DNA of 8,086 nucleotides from NCBI GenBank assembly GCA_005789375.1, contig SXXZ01000065.1:1-8086 (forward strand), in the 5' to 3' direction. The first letter of the stretch is position 1; each line of letters opens with the position of its first letter. Shown here piece after piece: positions 6,058 through 8,086 of this stretch. A model generated the notes under the pieces. That model saw only the letters and a list, made by a program, of their open reading frames with translations. It made no database searches and was not told the DNA's origin. The DNA is from Verrucomicrobiales bacterium (GTDB taxonomy: Bacteria > Verrucomicrobiota > Verrucomicrobiae > Limisphaerales > UBA9464). The position numbers and the translations under genes were made by a program.

Positions 6058-8086
6058 ATGCTTGATCAATTCATCACCCGCATCGCTGCCGAGTTGAACC
6101 TGCCGGCCACTAAGGTTTCGGCCACCGCTCGCCTGCTGGGTGAGAGTGCGACCGTGCCCTTTATCGCCCGATATCGAAAGGAAGTGACTGGAAGCCTGGA
6201 TGAGGTGGCCATCACATCCATTCGCGACCGCCTGGCCCAACTCACGGAATTGGAGCAGCGCCGTGAAGCGATTTTGAAATCGTTGGCCGAGCGGCAATTG
6301 CTAAGCGAAGTCCTGAAGGTAGCCGTGGAAGGGGCCGATACCCTCTCCGCCCTTGAAGACTTGTACGCCCCGTTCCGCCCGAAGCGCCGTACTCGCGCGA
6401 CTATTGCCAAGGAAGCGGGCTTGGAACCGTTGGCAGATCAACTTTTTAACGAACAGGCCACGGTCGATCCGCTGGCCGTTGCGGTGGCGTTCGTGAGTGC
6501 TGAGAAATTAGTACCTGACGTGGCGGCGGCCTTGGCCGGTGCTCGGGATATTCTCGCCGAGCGTTTCAGCGAGGATGCCAGTACGCGCTCTCGTCTTCGG
6601 GAGCTCTATTGGGAATCGGCCCAGGTACGATCCAAGGTGATGACGGGCAAGGAAACCGAAGGGGCCAAATTTAAGGACTACTTCGACTGGACCGAGCCCG
6701 TCTCCAAGATTCCCAGTCACCGGATGCTGGCCATGCGCCGGGGTGAAGAGGAGGGGGTGCTGCTCGTTCGCATTACGCCCCTAGAAGAGTCGGCGATCGC
6801 CATCCTCCAGGGGCTCTTCGTCAAGGCCCGTAGCACACCCGGAGCCGAGCAGGTGCGCCTGGCGGCCGTGGACAGCTTTAAGCGCCTGGTGGGATTCTCT
6901 ATCGAGGCCGAGGTGCGCATTGAGTCCAAGAAACGGGCGGATTTGGAAGCAATTCGAGTGTTCTCCGAGAACCTCCGGGAACTGCTGCTGGCACCGGCTC
7001 TCGGCCAAAAGAACGTGCTCGCTCTGGACCCCGGATTCCGGACGGGCTGCAAGACCGTGGTGCTCGATCGCCAGGGCAAGCTGCTGCATCAAGATGTCAT
7101 TTACGCCACCGCGGGTGGAGCACAGCAGGTAGCGCAGGCGGGAGAGAAAGTTCGAGAGTTTGTGACGCGGTTTGGGATCGAGGCCATCGCCATCGGCAAC
7201 GGAACAGCCAGTCGCGAGACAGAGCAGTTCATTCGATCCCTGCACTTGGCGGCGAACATCCCTGTGGTCCTTGTGAACGAGAGCGGCGCCTCGATTTATT
7301 CGGCGAGCGAGGTGGCCCGTGAAGAATTCCCCGATCAAGACCTGACAGTCCGGGGTTCGGTGAGCATTGGTCGTCGCCTAATGGACCCGCTGGCCGAATT
7401 GGTGAAGCTCGATCCAAAGTCCAGTGGTGTCGGCCAGTACCAGCACGATGTGGATCCCAATGCCCTCCAGCGCGGTCTGGATGACGTCGTCGTGTCGTGT
7501 GTAAATCGGGTGGGTGTCGAACTGAACACCGCCAGCAAGCAATTGCTCAGCTATGTGTCCGGTCTGGGTCCATCGCTGGCGGCCAACATTGTCAGCCATC
7601 GCAACGAGCACGGGCCGTTTCGCTCCCGCAAGGAAGTGCTCAAGGTATCCCGCCTGGGCCCGAAGGCCTTCGAGCAATGCGCCGGATTTCTCCGCATTCA
7701 TGAGGCTGAGAATCCTCTGGATTCGAGCGCGGTTCATCCGGAGCGCTACGAATTGGTCGATGCCATGGCCAGTGATCTCGGGTGCGCCGTGAGCGACCTG
7801 GTGCGTGACGGGGGGCTTCGCGGCAAGATCCATCCTGAGAAGTACGTCACCAGCGAAGTGGGTTTACCGACGCTGAAGGACATTTTGGAGGAGTTGGCCA
7901 GGCCCGGACGCGATCCCCGCCAAGGTTTCGAGGTGTTCGCTTTTCAGGAGGGGGTTGAAAAAATCGAACAGCTTCAGCCAGGTATGAAGCTGCCGGGTAT
8001 CGTGACCAATGTGACGGCCTTCGGAGCGTTTGTGGATATCGGTGTGCACCAAGATGGATTGGTTCACGTCAGTCAGTTGGCAGACC
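6058..8086 (+). CDS. tex: Tex family RNA-binding transcription accessory protein, 3' end outside window
   Basis: The frame runs from ATG at 6058 to the window edge with no stop, giving 676 residues of a protein that is about 770 residues in relatives such as E. coli Tex (YhgF). The order of domains is typical. The N-terminal helical region has FIARYRKEVTGSLDE (35-49) and LYAPFRPKRRTRATIAKEAG (102-121). The RNase H-fold YqgF-like domain begins at LALDPGFRTG (D324) and continues through LVNESGASIYSASEVAREEF (around E408). Helix-hairpin-helix motifs follow at about 490-550 (LNTASKQLLSYVSGLGPSLA, then LGPKAFEQCAGFLRI). A C-terminal S1 RNA-binding domain starts at about 642 (PGMKLPGIVTNVTAFGAFVD) and is cut by the window end. 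Tex is a cytoplasmic nucleic-acid-binding protein linked to transcription and, in several bacteria, to toxin expression and stress tolerance. No Shine-Dalgarno precedes the ATG. The gene is divergent from the sialidase and appears vertically conserved. Confidence 0.97.
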   Translation, partial: MLDQFITRIAAELNLPATKVSATARLLGESATVPFIARYRKEVTGSLDEVAITSIRDRLAQLTELEQRREAILKSLAERQLLSEVLKVAVEGADTLSALEDLYAPFRPKRRTRATIAKEAGLEPLADQLFNEQATVDPLAVAVAFVSAEKLVPDVAAALAGARDILAERFSEDASTRSRLRELYWESAQVRSKVMTGKETEGAKFKDYFDWTEPVSKIPSHRMLAMRRGEEEGVLLVRITPLEESAIAILQGLFVKARSTPGAEQVRLAAVDSFKRLVGFSIEAEVRIESKKRADLEAIRVFSENLRELLLAPALGQKNVLALDPGFRTGCKTVVLDRQGKLLHQDVIYATAGGAQQVAQAGEKVREFVTRFGIEAIAIGNGTASRETEQFIRSLHLAANIPVVLVNESGASIYSASEVAREEFPDQDLTVRGSVSIGRRLMDPLAELVKLDPKSSGVGQYQHDVDPNALQRGLDDVVVSCVNRVGVELNTASKQLLSYVSGLGPSLAANIVSHRNEHGPFRSRKEVLKVSRLGPKAFEQCAGFLRIHEAENPLDSSAVHPERYELVDAMASDLGCAVSDLVRDGGLRGKIHPEKYVTSEVGLPTLKDILEELARPGRDPRQGFEVFAFQEGVEKIEQLQPGMKLPGIVTNVTAFGAFVDIGVHQDGLVHVSQLAD

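Noticed and set aside
6051..6058. Perfect palindrome TGACGTCA at the tex start
   Set aside because: An eight-base palindrome is expected by chance in a window this size, and no second copy or matching regulator was seen.
5078..6097. Long plus-strand open frame (339 codons) antisense to the sialidase gene
   Set aside because: The minus-strand frame has a signal peptide and three Asp boxes. The antisense frame has no recognisable domain and is expected from GC-rich codon bias.
7378..7833. Minus-strand open frame (151 codons) inside tex
   Set aside because: It is antisense to the helix-hairpin-helix region of Tex, which is strongly conserved on the plus strand.

Overview
This is an ordinary chromosomal stretch from a GC-rich bacterium, and it looks like parts of three neighbouring transcription units. 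The mix of genes resembles gene-rich environmental Verrucomicrobiota or Planctomycetota: a secreted trypsin carrying PPC and ASPM/Hydin-type beta domains, a secreted BNR sialidase-like protein, an anchored helical-repeat protein, and several starts without a clear Shine-Dalgarno. That placement is inferred from gene content and style only. No rRNA, tRNA, CRISPR array, insertion sequence or phage gene was seen.

Positions 1-1782 (plus strand) hold a two-component pair. The 3' part of a membrane histidine kinase overlaps by 11 bases a complete OmpR/PhoB-type response regulator that starts at TTG. A 15-bp tandem repeat of six units (1772-1861) begins inside the regulator's last codons and runs into the intergenic region. 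Its units diverge progressively with distance from the gene.

Positions 1926-4773 (plus strand) hold a 654-residue exported trypsin-like protease with domain order trypsin, PPC, ASPM/Hydin-like, PPC. After 37 bases comes a 281-residue membrane-anchored or exported helical-repeat protein of unknown function. The protease leader carries a His-Leu hexanucleotide repeat, and the second protein carries an in-frame LQDLS repeat. The two may be co-transcribed, and the two-component system just upstream could control them, but nothing in the sequence proves this.

Positions 4847-5950 (minus strand) encode a complete secreted BNR/Asp-box sialidase-family protein, convergent with the helical-repeat gene. 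Divergent from it, after 107 bases, tex starts at 6058 and runs off the window end. It encodes a conserved RNA-binding, transcription-associated protein and is cut inside its S1 domain.

No convincing new multi-gene system is visible. The most unusual signals are the stop-codon-bearing 15-bp repeat array at the end of the response regulator and the repeat-rich leaders of the two exported proteins.
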